A stretch of DNA of 64,000 nt from Candidatus Acidulidesulfobacter diazotrophicus (GTDB lineage: Bacteria > SZUA-79 > Acidulodesulfobacterales > Acidulodesulfobacteraceae). Below are positions 37,512 through 46,271 of the stretch, piece after piece. The stretch lies in NCBI GenBank assembly GCA_004195025.1, contig SGBB01000012.1:1-64000 (forward strand), written 5' to 3'. The position numbers and the translations under genes are program-made. The notes beneath the pieces are model-generated. The model worked only from the letters and a program-made list of their open reading frames with translations, made no database searches and was not told where the DNA came from. Position 1 is the stretch's first letter; each line of letters begins with the position of its first letter.

Positions 37512-39005
37512 ATGAAAATTAAAATCGTCAACATTTCGGACATTAAAATAAAGGAAAGGAATAGGCATTATAACGCTCCAAAAGCCAATGAACTCGCTAA
37601 AAGCATTGAAGAAATAGGTTTATTGCATCCGGTAATTATTAATTCGGATAATACCCTTATAGCAGGACTTCATCGGCTTAAAGCCTGTGAAATGCTTGGA
37701 TGGGAAGAAATACCCTGTTCCTTGATTGACTTGAATAACGCCGAAGAACTTGCAGAGATAGACGAGAATTTAATCCGTGCAGAGTTAACCGAGATAGAAA
37801 AAGCTGATATACTCAGCCGCCGCAAAGAAATTTTTGAATTAAAATATCCTGACACTAAAAAAAGTGAGATTGTTAAAAAGAATTTAAAACAATTTTCTAC
37901 CGAAAAGGAAATAATTTCACTTTCGGATAGAACCCGCCATAGCAATGATTTGCTTAAAATTAATAGTAAAAGTTTTGCAAAGACTACGGCAGATAAAATC
38001 GGCATATCCTCACGGAGCATCCTTCAATCAATTCAAATATCTAAAAATATTGCGCCGGAAATTAAAGAAAAAATTAAAGATACGGCGCTTGCCGACAATA
38101 AAACTGAACTGCTAATGTTTGCAAGGATTGAACCTGACAAACAAAGAAAGGTTATTGACATTATCGTTGACAAAAACAAAAAAGTTAGAGAAGCAATTTA
38201 TCAGGTTAAAAAAGAAGATTTTAAGCATTTGGCAAAAGATGCCGAATTAGCAACAACTCAAACAGATTTAGATATTTCCAGTAAAGGTATAGAAAATATA
38301 TTGCCTATATCTTCCGGCGATATATTTCAATTAGGCAATCATATACTTGTTTGTTGCGACAATACCTCACCTGAAATTATTAATTATTTAAAGCAGTATC
38401 ATTTTGCCTTTTGTTTTGCCGATCCGCCTTACGGCGCAGGAATTGCCGATTACGACCTTAAACCTTTCGCTTGGAATCAGGATTACTTAACTGATTTAGC
38501 CGATATTGTGGCTGTTACACCCGGCGTAATGTCTATAAAATCGTTTATGCGGGCGACCTCAATGAATTATCGCTGGAGTATCGCATGCCATGCTATAAAC
38601 GGTCACGGTGGCTGTCCGATAGGATACAGGCACTGGTATTACGTCGCTATTTTCAGCAATTTAAAAAATATCTTTAAGGGAGCAAATGACCACTTTAGCA
38701 TAACATTTCTGCCTATACCGGAAGAAGATAAGCAAATTGCGGCGCAAAGACAGAAACCCGCGGGTTTATTGACTTACTTGTTAGATGTTTTCAGTTCACA
38801 GGGAGATTTTGTTTTAGACCCTTTTGCCGGAAGCGGGCAAACGCTTATGGTCTGCGAGGCATTGAATAGAAAGTGCGTAACGATAGAAATTTTACCGGAA
38901 ATGGTGGAAGCAATAATCCGCAGGTTTGTAAATAAATTTCCAGATTTAATTATTAAAAAAATCGGCAATTTAATCGACCGTGAAGAGCTAAATGCTTTTA
39001 GATAG
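37512..39005 (+). CDS. ParB-like nuclease domain fused to DNA methyltransferase
   Basis: About 497 residues. Residues 1-95 are a ParB/sulfiredoxin domain (NRHYNAPKANELAKSIEEIG, LIAGLHRLKA). The middle is a ParB-type HTH region. From about 290 there is an N6-adenine/N4-cytosine methyltransferase with DPPYGAG (motif IV) before DPFAGSGQT (motif I), the beta-class order. Such ParB-methyltransferase fusions are common on phages and plasmids and modify DNA. An ATG at 37500 is an alternative start; I prefer 37512 because the domain begins there. Confidence 0.85.
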   Translation: MKIKIVNISDIKIKERNRHYNAPKANELAKSIEEIGLLHPVIINSDNTLIAGLHRLKACEMLGWEEIPCSLIDLNNAEELAEIDENLIRAELTEIEKADILSRRKEIFELKYPDTKKSEIVKKNLKQFSTEKEIISLSDRTRHSNDLLKINSKSFAKTTADKIGISSRSILQSIQISKNIAPEIKEKIKDTALADNKTELLMFARIEPDKQRKVIDIIVDKNKKVREAIYQVKKEDFKHLAKDAELATTQTDLDISSKGIENILPISSGDIFQLGNHILVCCDNTSPEIINYLKQYHFAFCFADPPYGAGIADYDLKPFAWNQDYLTDLADIVAVTPGVMSIKSFMRATSMNYRWSIACHAINGHGGCPIGYRHWYYVAIFSNLKNIFKGANDHFSITFLPIPEEDKQIAAQRQKPAGLLTYLLDVFSSQGDFVLDPFAGSGQTLMVCEALNRKCVTIEILPEMVEAIIRRFVNKFPDLIIKKIGNLIDREELNAFR

Positions 39006-39018
39006 ACATTTAAATAAA

Positions 39019-39042
39019 ATAGCCCGTCTGTAAACGGGCTAT
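39019..39042 (+). terminator. Hairpin after the methyltransferase gene
   Basis: ATAGCCCGT / ACGGGCTAT with a 6-base loop, 13 bases after the stop codon. The T-run after it is weak. Confidence 0.55.
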
Positions 39043-39058
39043 AAACTTTGGGATAAAC

Positions 39059-39105
39059 AGGTATGTTACGCCTTTAATCACAATGAGAGCATAACATACC
39101 TTTTT
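39059..39105 (+). terminator. Terminator-like hairpin with T-run
   Basis: AGGTATGTTA / TAACATACCT, 10-bp arms with a 23-base loop, followed by TTTT. It lies between the methyltransferase and the zinc-finger gene. Confidence 0.55.
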
Positions 39106-39153
39106 AGAAAAATCAAATCAATTTTTAAAAAAAACTTAGAATTGGAGGTAGTT

Positions 39154-39369
39154 ATGAAAATTCTTTCATTTTTAGAAAAAAATAGAATTCAATTTAAAAG
39201 AATCGGACAAAATTATGTTTGCAGATGCCCTATCTGCAAGGGCGACAACCAACTGCATAGATGCAATGCCCAAATCAATCTAAATTTTAATAATATTTAT
39301 TGCTATTCAGAAGGCAAAGTTTATTTTGCAAGCGATATTCAGTCTGCTGTCAGGGGGAAAGCACTGTGA
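39154..39369 (+). CDS. Primase-type zinc-ribbon protein
   Basis: This protein of about 71 residues has CRCPICKGD, then HRC and YC about 20 residues later, like the zinc-binding domain of DnaG/P4-type primases. The ATG at 39154 follows GGAGG; a TTG at 39142 lies in the ribosome site. The stop TGA overlaps the ATG of the primase-helicase gene (TGATG), so the two are translationally coupled and probably form a split primase. Confidence 0.65.
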   Translation: MKILSFLEKNRIQFKRIGQNYVCRCPICKGDNQLHRCNAQINLNFNNIYCYSEGKVYFASDIQSAVRGKAL

Positions 39370-41384
39370 TGACTTCAGAACAAAAACTTATAGCGTTCAA
39401 TCACAGAGAAAATAAACAGGATATATTTAAGGAACTGCTATTAAAGGAAATTCCGGTATTTTTATGGAATGCCGAAGCGGCAAGTTTTAAAAATATTGGT
39501 TTAAAGCAAGATGACAACAGCAGTTTTCATTTATTGTTCGTTATTAATGATGAAAGTTATATCGAAAGAAATATTATTGAAAAAACCGGCGAGATTATAA
39601 AATGGAAATGGCATGGAAAACAGCCCATTTTTAAACGTTTATCCGGCAATAAATTAGTATTTTTTGCCTCAGGCATTGCAGAATGGCTTATTTTAGACTG
39701 GTTGGGGCTGGACTATATAGTATTGCCGTCTGACAGCCATAAAAATAAGATTGCCGAATTTAAAGAAAAACTAAACAGAAAGGCTTTAATTATTTTGCCG
39801 GACAATGATGCAAACGGCAGTTTTAGCAAAGTAATAGAAAAAGTAAAAGTGGAGCTTAAAAATTCTTTTATTTTTACCGCTGATTTTTACGAAGAAAAAG
39901 ACTTTAGGGATTATGTGAGAAATATAGCAAGCGATTACGATAGTCAAGACAGGTTTTTAGAGGCTTTATTCTATAATATTTATGTAAATGCGGGCGGCTC
40001 GGAAGCTAAAGATGAAGCAATAGACGAGACTTTCCTATTTGAAAAGATAAAGGAGGCTGCGCCTATTATATCTCCTTACGATGAAAATATTTCTAAAGAG
40101 ATTATTTTTTATGACCGTGGTATTAAAGAATATGCAATCTTTGGCGGCAAAACTTTATGCTATACACGGAAAGATAAAATTTTAGAATATATCAAAAATT
40201 TACATTTTAAAAACGAATCAATAAAAGACGCAAATAAAAAGGCAGGAGTTTTATTACATGAATGTCCGTGTTATGAAGCTATATTAGACACAAAAATTCC
40301 GTTCGGGGTAAACGGCGACAAACTTAATATATTTAAGCCGACCTATATTATCGGTTATAAAATAAATGACGAAGACAGGCAAGATATCTATATTGAATAT
40401 TTTAAAGAAAATTTTCCATATTCGTATATATTGCTGAACAATCTCTTTAATACGGAAGATAAACTATCATATTTCTTAAACTGGTTCGGCTATATCATAA
40501 ATACACTCAATAAAACAAAAAACTGCATTGTATTAACCGGCGCACAAGGAACAGGCAAAGGTTTGTTTTACGAAAAGATTATACAAAAAGCCTTCGGAAA
40601 GAATTACTGCGTAAATCTTTTATCTCATCAACTTAAATCCAACTTCTCCGGAATGCTTCACAACAAATTATTTTTAGTGGCGGAAGAAATGGAAAAAAGA
40701 AATTCATACGATATTTTGGATAAGCTAAAAACCTATATTACCGATCCGACAATTATAATCGAAAAAAAATATGCGGATAGTTTTGAAGCGGAAAATCTCT
40801 TTAATATGATGATTTTCAGTAATTCAATTGCCCCGATAATAATAGAAGCGTCGGATAGAAGATATTCCATTTTTAAAAGCGATATACCAATTAAATCTGT
40901 TATAGATACAGAAGCATTAGTAGAAGGCTTGAAAGCCGAATCCGATAATTTTCTGAAGTCGGTTAAATCTTTAAAGTACAATACAAAACAAGCTTTGAGC
41001 CTTCTTGAAACGGATGAAAAGATAATTGCCAGAGAAGATTCTTATAGCAAGGTAGAATCGATAGCAAATAAGTTAAAAGATACAAGATTTGACGAGTTAA
41101 TAGATGATTATCCCGAAGCAGAAATGTCAATAGAAATAATAAAAGATGAAATCAATGAATTTTACGGCAAGGTTAAATCATCGTCGCTAAGGGAATTCTT
41201 TAAGCAGATATTACCTGAAAATGAATTTAAAAAATTTATACCAAGGCTATACGTCTATTTCGGCAACTCAGGGCAAGACAGGATAAAAGGTAGCAACGGA
41301 AGAGACAGATTTTATAAAATAACGTGTAAATCGTATAATAGAATTGACCCCCTATCGTCATTTAGAATTGACCCCTTATTTTAA
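39369..41384 (+). CDS. Primase-helicase (Toprim plus superfamily 3-type ATPase), 3' end cut by IS21
   Basis: About 671 residues from the ATG overlapping the previous stop. A Toprim-like region with LIILPDNDANG is near residue 140. Walker A is VLTGAQGTGKGLFYEK at about 388, and Walker B is LFLVAEEMEK at about 434, followed by NMMIFSNS (sensor). This is the helicase pattern of P4/D5-type plasmid and phage primases. The last 19 residues are encoded by the IS21 left end that begins at 41325, so the native tail is missing. It may still work if the lost part is short. Confidence 0.8.
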   Translation: MTSEQKLIAFNHRENKQDIFKELLLKEIPVFLWNAEAASFKNIGLKQDDNSSFHLLFVINDESYIERNIIEKTGEIIKWKWHGKQPIFKRLSGNKLVFFASGIAEWLILDWLGLDYIVLPSDSHKNKIAEFKEKLNRKALIILPDNDANGSFSKVIEKVKVELKNSFIFTADFYEEKDFRDYVRNIASDYDSQDRFLEALFYNIYVNAGGSEAKDEAIDETFLFEKIKEAAPIISPYDENISKEIIFYDRGIKEYAIFGGKTLCYTRKDKILEYIKNLHFKNESIKDANKKAGVLLHECPCYEAILDTKIPFGVNGDKLNIFKPTYIIGYKINDEDRQDIYIEYFKENFPYSYILLNNLFNTEDKLSYFLNWFGYIINTLNKTKNCIVLTGAQGTGKGLFYEKIIQKAFGKNYCVNLLSHQLKSNFSGMLHNKLFLVAEEMEKRNSYDILDKLKTYITDPTIIIEKKYADSFEAENLFNMMIFSNSIAPIIIEASDRRYSIFKSDIPIKSVIDTEALVEGLKAESDNFLKSVKSLKYNTKQALSLLETDEKIIAREDSYSKVESIANKLKDTRFDELIDDYPEAEMSIEIIKDEINEFYGKVKSSSLREFFKQILPENEFKKFIPRLYVYFGNSGQDRIKGSNGRDRFYKITCKSYNRIDPLSSFRIDPLF

Positions 41385-42280
41385 AACAAATTAATTTATA
41401 ATAGCCGCATAAAGGCGGCTAAAAAAGTCTGCCTTTTAGTTAACTTAATAAAAACTAAAAGGAGGGCAAAGGGGTGATAAGTATGTATAAATGGTATGAG
41501 GTGAAAAGACTAAAATCTTTAGGAATTGGAATTAAAACAATTGCAAGAAAGCTAAAAATATCAAAAAATACGGTAAAAAAATATTTAAAAGATCCAAATC
41601 CGCCGATATTAAATAAAAGAGAATATGTTAAATCTCTTGATGAATATGAAATAAATATAAAAGATATGATAGAAAATGAATACATAGGAACAAGAATCTA
41701 TGAAGAACTTAAAAATATCGGATTTTCAGGTTCTCTTTCAACTGTTCACAGATATATTAACAGTATAAAAGAAACTGCAAAAATAAATAAAAAAATGACA
41801 ACGAGATTTGAAACGGATCCCGGCGAGCAGATGCAGTATGACTGGACTGTATGGTTTTTGCCGGCAGCGGGTAAAAAAATAAGAATATATGTTCACGAGC
41901 TTGTTTTAAGTTTCAGCAGGAAAAAATATTATACTTATTCTTTATCTATAACCGCTAAAGATATAATAAGAGCAATAGTAAACGGAATAGAATTCTTTGG
42001 CGGATTTGCAAAAGAACTTATAATAGACAATCCAAAACAGATGATATTATTTCATAACGATATAGTAATAAGATATAATGACGAGTTTTTAAGATTTTTA
42101 GGATTATACGGAATCAAATCTGAACCTTGCGTTAATTACAGAGCCAGAACAAAAGGGAAAGTAGAAAGACCGTTTTTTTACATTAAAGAACATCTTTTAA
42201 GAGGACTTGAACTGAACGATATTTTAGAATTAGATAATCTGATAATTCAATTTACGGAAAATTATAATAAAAGAATCTAA
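41325..42280 (+). mobile_element. IS21-family element: left end and truncated istA
   Basis: The tip TGTAAATC is at 41325. The first 127 bases repeat 1-127 exactly in inverted orientation and include two AGAATTGACCCC motifs and a hairpin AGCCGC/GCGGCT near 41404-41421. The element stops abruptly just after NKRI in IstA, and there is no istB and no right end. It is a deletion remnant. Confidence 0.85.
41474..42280 (+). pseudogene. istA: IS21-family transposase IstA, C-terminally truncated
   Basis: 268 residues remain, against the usual 400-500. An N-terminal HTH (IKTIARKLKISKNTVKKYLK) is followed by a DDE integrase core. This has DPGEQMQYDW for the first Asp, IIDNPKQMI for the second, and the region of the Glu in ARTKGKVERPFF. 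The protein ends just after NYNKRI, where full-length IstA continues. GGAGG lies eight bases before the GTG at 41474; an ATG at 41483 is the alternative start. Confidence 0.85.
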
Positions 42281-42348
42281 AACTACCCGATATTTTAGAA
42301 TTATTTTTTTATTTAAAAAAATATAAATTATGGTATAATAAAAATCAT

Positions 42349-42558
42349 ATGGAAAAGATTATTAATATAAATATAGAAAAATTGCCGGAAGGTTTATATC
42401 TGGCTACTTCCGATGATATTCAAGGGCTTATTGCTCAAGGAAGGACGATTGCCGAAACGATGGAAATTGCTTCTGACATAGCTAAAAAATTACTGGAATT
42501 GCAGGAAAACACTTTAGACGACAAAGACCTTGAATTTACTCTATTAAACTTCCCATAG
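42349..42558 (+). CDS. hicB: HicB-like antitoxin
   Basis: This 69-residue protein has the HicB/UPF0150 beta-sheet domain (LPEGLYLATSDDIQGLIAQG, then TIAETMEIASDIAKKLLEL). It lacks the C-terminal DNA-binding domain, as short HicB forms do. It sits 13 bases before hicA in the order antitoxin-toxin. Confidence 0.8.
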   Translation: MEKIININIEKLPEGLYLATSDDIQGLIAQGRTIAETMEIASDIAKKLLELQENTLDDKDLEFTLLNFP

Positions 42559-42571
42559 TCGTAGGTTTGTA

Positions 42572-42796
42572 ATGGGTAGTCTTGCCGGTTTTAAGTATAG
42601 AGAAATCGTTAAAAAATTAAAAAAGTTAGGTTTTGAATTTTTAAGGCAAGGGGCAGGAAGCCATGAAATATGGTATAATCTCTCAACAAACAAATACACT
42701 ACCATACCGAACCATCCGGGAGATATGCCGGAAGGCACTTTAAAAGCAATATTAAATCAAGCGGATATTAGTACAGATAAGTTTTTGAAAAACTAA
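42572..42796 (+). CDS. hicA: HicA-like mRNA interferase toxin
   Basis: This 74-residue protein has the double-stranded-RNA-binding-like HicA fold: REIVKKLKKLGFEFLRQGAG, the catalytic His in GSHEIW, and TIPNHPGDMPEGTLKAILNQ. It cleaves mRNA when not bound by HicB. The pair lies just inside the right terminal repeat of the 14.8-kb segment and may help to stabilise it. Confidence 0.88.
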   Translation: MGSLAGFKYREIVKKLKKLGFEFLRQGAGSHEIWYNLSTNKYTTIPNHPGDMPEGTLKAILNQADISTDKFLKN

Positions 42797-42974
42797 TTAT
42801 TTATAAAAATAAAAAAATGTATTATATTTTAGCGGATAGGACAACAAGACAAGAATGAGACAAACAAATGCAGTATGTATAAGCTTTGTCTTGCCGTCTT
42901 GTTCTGTCTTGCCTATTTTTTAAAAAATAAATAAAGCATAGAGGCATTAATTAAAAACAAATTATTATACATCC

Positions 42975-43113
42975 ACTGTCACACGACTGTCACACAAAAT
43001 ATCCGAAAGCATAATAATATATAGAAAATATCATAAAATACCTAATGCCGTCAATCCGTTAATAAATCTATAAGTGAAGGTAGAAAGCCCGTTTGATTAA
43101 TTTTACCGTATCC
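42975..43113 (-). repeat. 139-bp inverted terminal repeat, right copy
   Basis: It is the inverted partner of 28320-28458, about 93 percent identical without gaps. The outer boundary ACCGTATCC ends at 43113, where the IS110 fragment begins. Its inner flank around 42890-42920 also mirrors the left side. Confidence 0.85.
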
Positions 43114-43519
43114 TGATCTTGATATCATATCGTCTATAAAAGGCATATCCGATATTACCGCATGCCATTTTATAGCAGAAGTTAAAGATATAAAAAGATT
43201 TCCTACAAGAAACAAGCTTATTGCCTTTGCGGGAACGGATCCTTCGATAAGACAATCAGGAACTAGTGTAAACTCAAACGGAAAGATCAGTAAAAAAGGT
43301 TCAAGAACGCTAAGACGGTATTTATTTCTTATGGGACAGTCATTAATAGTACACAACCCTAATTTTAAAGAATATTACGAGAAAAAGAAAAAAGAAGGTA
43401 TGCCTTATAGAAAAGCTATGATTGCGCTTTGCAATAAACTGCTTAGAATTTTATATGCGCTTTTAACGAAAAGACAGATTTTAATGAATCATGAATCGTT
43501 AAATAAAGCTTATATTTGA
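43114..43519 (+). pseudogene. IS110-family transposase, C-terminal fragment
   Basis: One open frame of about 134 codons encodes IKGISDITACHFIAEVKDIK, FAGTDPSIRQSGTSVNSNGK and KKGSRTLRRYLFLMGQSLI. This is the Transposase_20 domain of IS110/IS1111 elements, with the conserved Ser in the SGT segment. There is no start codon at the left edge, and the N-terminal DEDD domain is missing. The left boundary coincides exactly with the end of the 139-bp terminal repeat. Confidence 0.85.
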
Positions 43520-43704
43520 TTATATGGTCGATTAAGACGGCGATAATTAATATTTGAATTAGTAAATTTTTTACATATAAAATTAAAAAAAGAGCTTAAA
43601 GCTTTAAAAAGCGTTAAAAGCAGTAAGCCCCTAAATGCAGATATTTAAAGAGATTAGAGAGGGTTTAAAGTAGTTAAATAATATAGTTGACTTTTTATAA
43701 AAAA

Positions 43705-43769
43705 CCAACTGTCACACAAAATGTCCTAAAGCGCAAGAATATATAGAAAATATCGTAAAATACATAATG
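43705..43769 (-). repeat. Partial third copy of the terminal repeat
   Basis: CCAACTGTCACAC...AAAATATCGTAAAATACATAATG matches the inner half of the 139-bp repeats, lacking one of the two GTGTGACAG units, and diverges after 43769. It has the same orientation as the copy at 42975 and so brackets the IS110 fragment. Confidence 0.7.
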
Positions 43770-43810
43770 TTTTATTAAGTATTATTTGTCCTATATGTTA
43801 TAATGTAATT

Positions 43811-43974
43811 ATGAAAAGAATAAATTATAAAAATAAAGACGAAATTATTCAATATTAAAAAAACACAAAGAAGAGCTTTATAATAAATACGGCATAAAAT
43901 AAATAGGTTTATTCGGTTCTTTTGTAAGAGAAGATGAAGCGGCTAAAAGCAATATTGATATTCTAGTAGTATAA
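43811..43974 (+). pseudogene. MNT-type nucleotidyltransferase, decayed
   Basis: Reading with one added base near 43855 gives LKKHKEELYNKYGIK, then a TAA, then IGLFGSFVREDEAAKSNIDILV, the GSFVR...D.D core of minimal nucleotidyltransferases. A frameshift, an internal stop and a truncated C-terminus show it is dead. It is the first of three MNT/HEPN loci in this region. Confidence 0.7.
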
Positions 43975-43995
43975 ATAATAAAGGAGAACAAAATA

Positions 43996-44424
43996 ATGAC
44001 GCTATATGAACAAATAAAATCCGACTTTTTAACCGCCAGAAAAAATAACGATAATACGAAAAAGAATATACTTACAATGATTCTTAGCGATGCGTTAAAA
44101 CTTACAAAAGAGAAGAATCATAGCGATATCGTAAGCGATGACGATAGTATTAAAATAATAAAATCATGGATTAAAAAAACGGAACAGTCTATAGAAATAC
44201 TAACGGCTAATAACAAAGATATATCGGAGCCTTCTAAAGAAAAAGAGATACTTTTATCGTATATTCCAAAAACATGGTCGCATGAAGAAACCAAATCGCA
44301 TATTGAACAGATTTCTAAAGAAAAAAACAGCAAGGAAATCAGCGTTATAATGAAAGAGCTTAAAACTGATTATAACGGTTTATACGACAACAAAACCGCG
44401 TCCGAAATTATCAAGAGCTTATAA
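43996..44424 (+). CDS. yqeY: GatB/YqeY domain protein
   Basis: This 142-residue protein has the YqeY pattern LYEQIKSDFLTARKNNDNTK, then IKSWIKKTEQSIEIL and EKEILLSYIPKTWS. YqeY shares the C-terminal domain of the tRNA amidotransferase subunit GatB and may act in RNA binding, but its job is not firmly known. AAGGAG precedes the ATG. Confidence 0.85.
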   Translation: MTLYEQIKSDFLTARKNNDNTKKNILTMILSDALKLTKEKNHSDIVSDDDSIKIIKSWIKKTEQSIEILTANNKDISEPSKEKEILLSYIPKTWSHEETKSHIEQISKEKNSKEISVIMKELKTDYNGLYDNKTASEIIKSL

Positions 44425-44982
44425 AAAGGAATATTTATGATAAACACGTATTATGCGAATAAAATATCTAAACTGCAATTAAAATATTTATATTTGCGCT
44501 TATCTTGTTTTCCGCAACTGCGGCTTCCGCCTGGATGCTGGTCGGTAATTATAATAAATCAGATTCTAACTTTAACAAACTTGCTATATAAGGGTTATTT
44601 CTGTTGATTTTGATTTATGTATTGCCTTAATTGCAATATTTTGCATTGTGTTATGCATTAAATTTATATTATTAGCAGAGCTGAATCTTGAAAGAAAAAT
44701 TCCTATTATTGAAGAATGAGGAATATTTTTTAATATTATTTTCCCCTGTAATCCTTTGTAATATCTAACAATCATACATATAATAGACATATAATTCAAT
44801 ATGTAGTGTATAACCGCCTCTATTAACTTTTATTCCTCTTTTAACGCTAAACTATAATATTTTATTGACAAATTACTGTTTACCGTATATATATTATAAA
44901 TAGCTTTAAAACCTTTATTGTTTAACGGTTTTAATAACAGTTTCACAAATTAATCAAACTTAATTTAATAACAGGAGTTATT
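44425..44982. other. Intergenic region upstream of the HU gene
   Basis: A short frame near 44480-44590 reads like a signal peptide (IFIFALILFSATAASAWMLVG) but has no start codon and is probably a remnant. TTGACA at about 44873 may belong to the HU promoter. Nothing else was recognised. Confidence 0.4.
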
Positions 44983-45285
44983 ATGACAAAAAAAGAATTA
45001 GTAGACGCTATGGCAAAAGAATCAAAGCTTTCTAAAATTGACAGCGAGAAGGCGTTAAATTCATTCGTAAATGCCGTTACCAATGCTCTTAAAAAGGGAG
45101 ACGAAGTTAAAATGATAGGTTTCGGAAATTTCAGCGTTATGAGCAGAGCGGCAAGAACCGGCAGAAACCCCCAGACAGGAAAAGCAATTCAAATTAAGGC
45201 TTCTAAAGCGCCTAAATTTAAAGCGGGAACTGCTTTGAAGGATGCAGTTAATACCGTTAGCGCAAAGAAAAGCGGTAAAAAATAA
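44983..45285 (+). CDS. hup: HU-family DNA-binding protein
   Basis: This 100-residue protein has the full HU/IHF fold: MTKKELVDAMAKE, KMIGFGNFSV and the DNA-binding arm with RTGRNPQTGKAIQI, followed by FKAGTALKDAV. It is a nucleoid-shaping histone-like protein. AGGAG precedes the ATG and a strong hairpin follows. Confidence 0.95.
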   Translation: MTKKELVDAMAKESKLSKIDSEKALNSFVNAVTNALKKGDEVKMIGFGNFSVMSRAARTGRNPQTGKAIQIKASKAPKFKAGTALKDAVNTVSAKKSGKK

Positions 45286-45297
45286 TTTTATTTTATA

Positions 45298-45338
45298 TTC
45301 AACGATTAAGTCGTTAGATAGACGACTTAATCGTTGAA
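45298..45338 (+). terminator. Strong hairpin after the HU gene
   Basis: A perfect 17-bp stem (TTCAACGATTAAGTCGT and its complement) with a 7-base loop is followed by TAGTTTT, 12 bases after the stop. Confidence 0.8.
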
Positions 45339-45404
45339 TAGTTTTAACCGTTTACTCCATATTATTATATTATTCAAGTTTATCTATATTAAGCATATTT
45401 GTTC

Positions 45405-45434
45405 TTGACAGTAAACGAACGTTCACTGTATAAT
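45405..45434 (+). promoter_or_regulatory. SOS-type promoter with palindromic operator
   Basis: TTGACA at 45405-45410 and TATAAT at 45429-45434 with an 18-base spacer. The spacer holds a near-palindrome centred on GAACGTTC that extends as ACAGT...ACTGT over 45408-45429. An operator between the two boxes, right before a LexA-like gene, is the expected layout for autorepression. Confidence 0.75.
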
Positions 45435-45442
45435 ATGTTATT

Positions 45443-46219
45443 ATGATTACAAATATAAATATAAATATAAATGCCGTTAAAAATGAAGAATGTAAGCAGA
45501 ACAATATTAAAAATAATATTAAAAAAAATATAAATAAAAATATTAATAATAGAACAGATGCAAAACTTAAACAAAGAACAGAGCTGATATTGAGCTTTTT
45601 TAACGAACATAAAAGAATGCCTTCTTATTCGGAAATGGCTATTCTTTTTGGTCTTAAATCAAAAAACGCCGTATTTAAAATAGTAAATAAATTGCAGAAA
45701 GAAGGAATTATAATAAAGGACGATAAACGCCGTACTATTTTTAATTCTAATTTTTATTCTTCTCAAGCTTTTTCTCCTACTCCTGATTCTGATTCTGGTA
45801 CTGCGCCTTCTCTCCCTTCTTCTTATTTTTCTCCTTACGGCTTTTCTATAAAACTTTTAGGAAGAGTAGAAGCCGGTTTCCCGAGCCCAGCCGAAGAAGA
45901 GCTTTTAGATATGATTTCTATAGATAAATTATTAATTAAAAATCCCGTTTCTTCTTTCCTTCTTAAAGTAACAGGCGATTCTATGACGGAAGCCGGCATA
46001 ATGCAGGGTGATTACGTAATAGTCGATAAATCGCTGACGGCATCCGAAGGAGATATAGTCATAGCGCAGGTAGATAACGCATGGACTATGAAATATCTCT
46101 CAAAAGAAAACGGCTCATATATTCTTTTGCCTGCAAATCCCAGATATAAACCGATAAAACCGAAGAACGAACTGCAAATAGCAGGAGTAGTAACAGGGGT
46201 GGCTAGAAAATATAAATAA
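45443..46219 (+). CDS. lexA: LexA/UmuD-like S24 self-cleaving repressor
   Basis: The protein has 258 residues. After a polar, Asn-rich extension (1-35) there is a winged helix of the LexA type (LILSFFNEHKRMPSYSEMAI, then KNAVFKIVNKLQKEGII). The linker is Ser/Pro-rich. The C-terminal S24 peptidase has the cleavage site in VEAGFPSP, the catalytic Ser in GDSMTEAG and Lys in WTMKYL. It would repress its own promoter and the downstream polymerase until cut after DNA damage. Confidence 0.88.
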   Translation: MITNINININAVKNEECKQNNIKNNIKKNINKNINNRTDAKLKQRTELILSFFNEHKRMPSYSEMAILFGLKSKNAVFKIVNKLQKEGIIIKDDKRRTIFNSNFYSSQAFSPTPDSDSGTAPSLPSSYFSPYGFSIKLLGRVEAGFPSPAEEELLDMISIDKLLIKNPVSSFLLKVTGDSMTEAGIMQGDYVIVDKSLTASEGDIVIAQVDNAWTMKYLSKENGSYILLPANPRYKPIKPKNELQIAGVVTGVARKYK

Positions 46220-46271
46220 GATATTATAATATCGACGCCGAATTATAATAAATAAAATAGGTAAATTATTT

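Larger units (their letters stand above)
43520..43995. other. Intergenic stretch with repeat and pseudogene
   Basis: It holds the partial terminal repeat and the decayed nucleotidyltransferase described separately. No intact gene is present. Confidence 0.5.

Noticed and set aside
128-41324. The 41-kb block between the inverted IS21 ends as a composite transposon
   Set aside because: The block contains clear chromosomal metabolism and several older element boundaries; the shared ends are better explained by two separate insertions.
44584-44799. 71-codon minus-strand open frame upstream of HU
   Set aside because: It has no ribosome site, no recognisable family and unremarkable composition; I could not support it as a gene.
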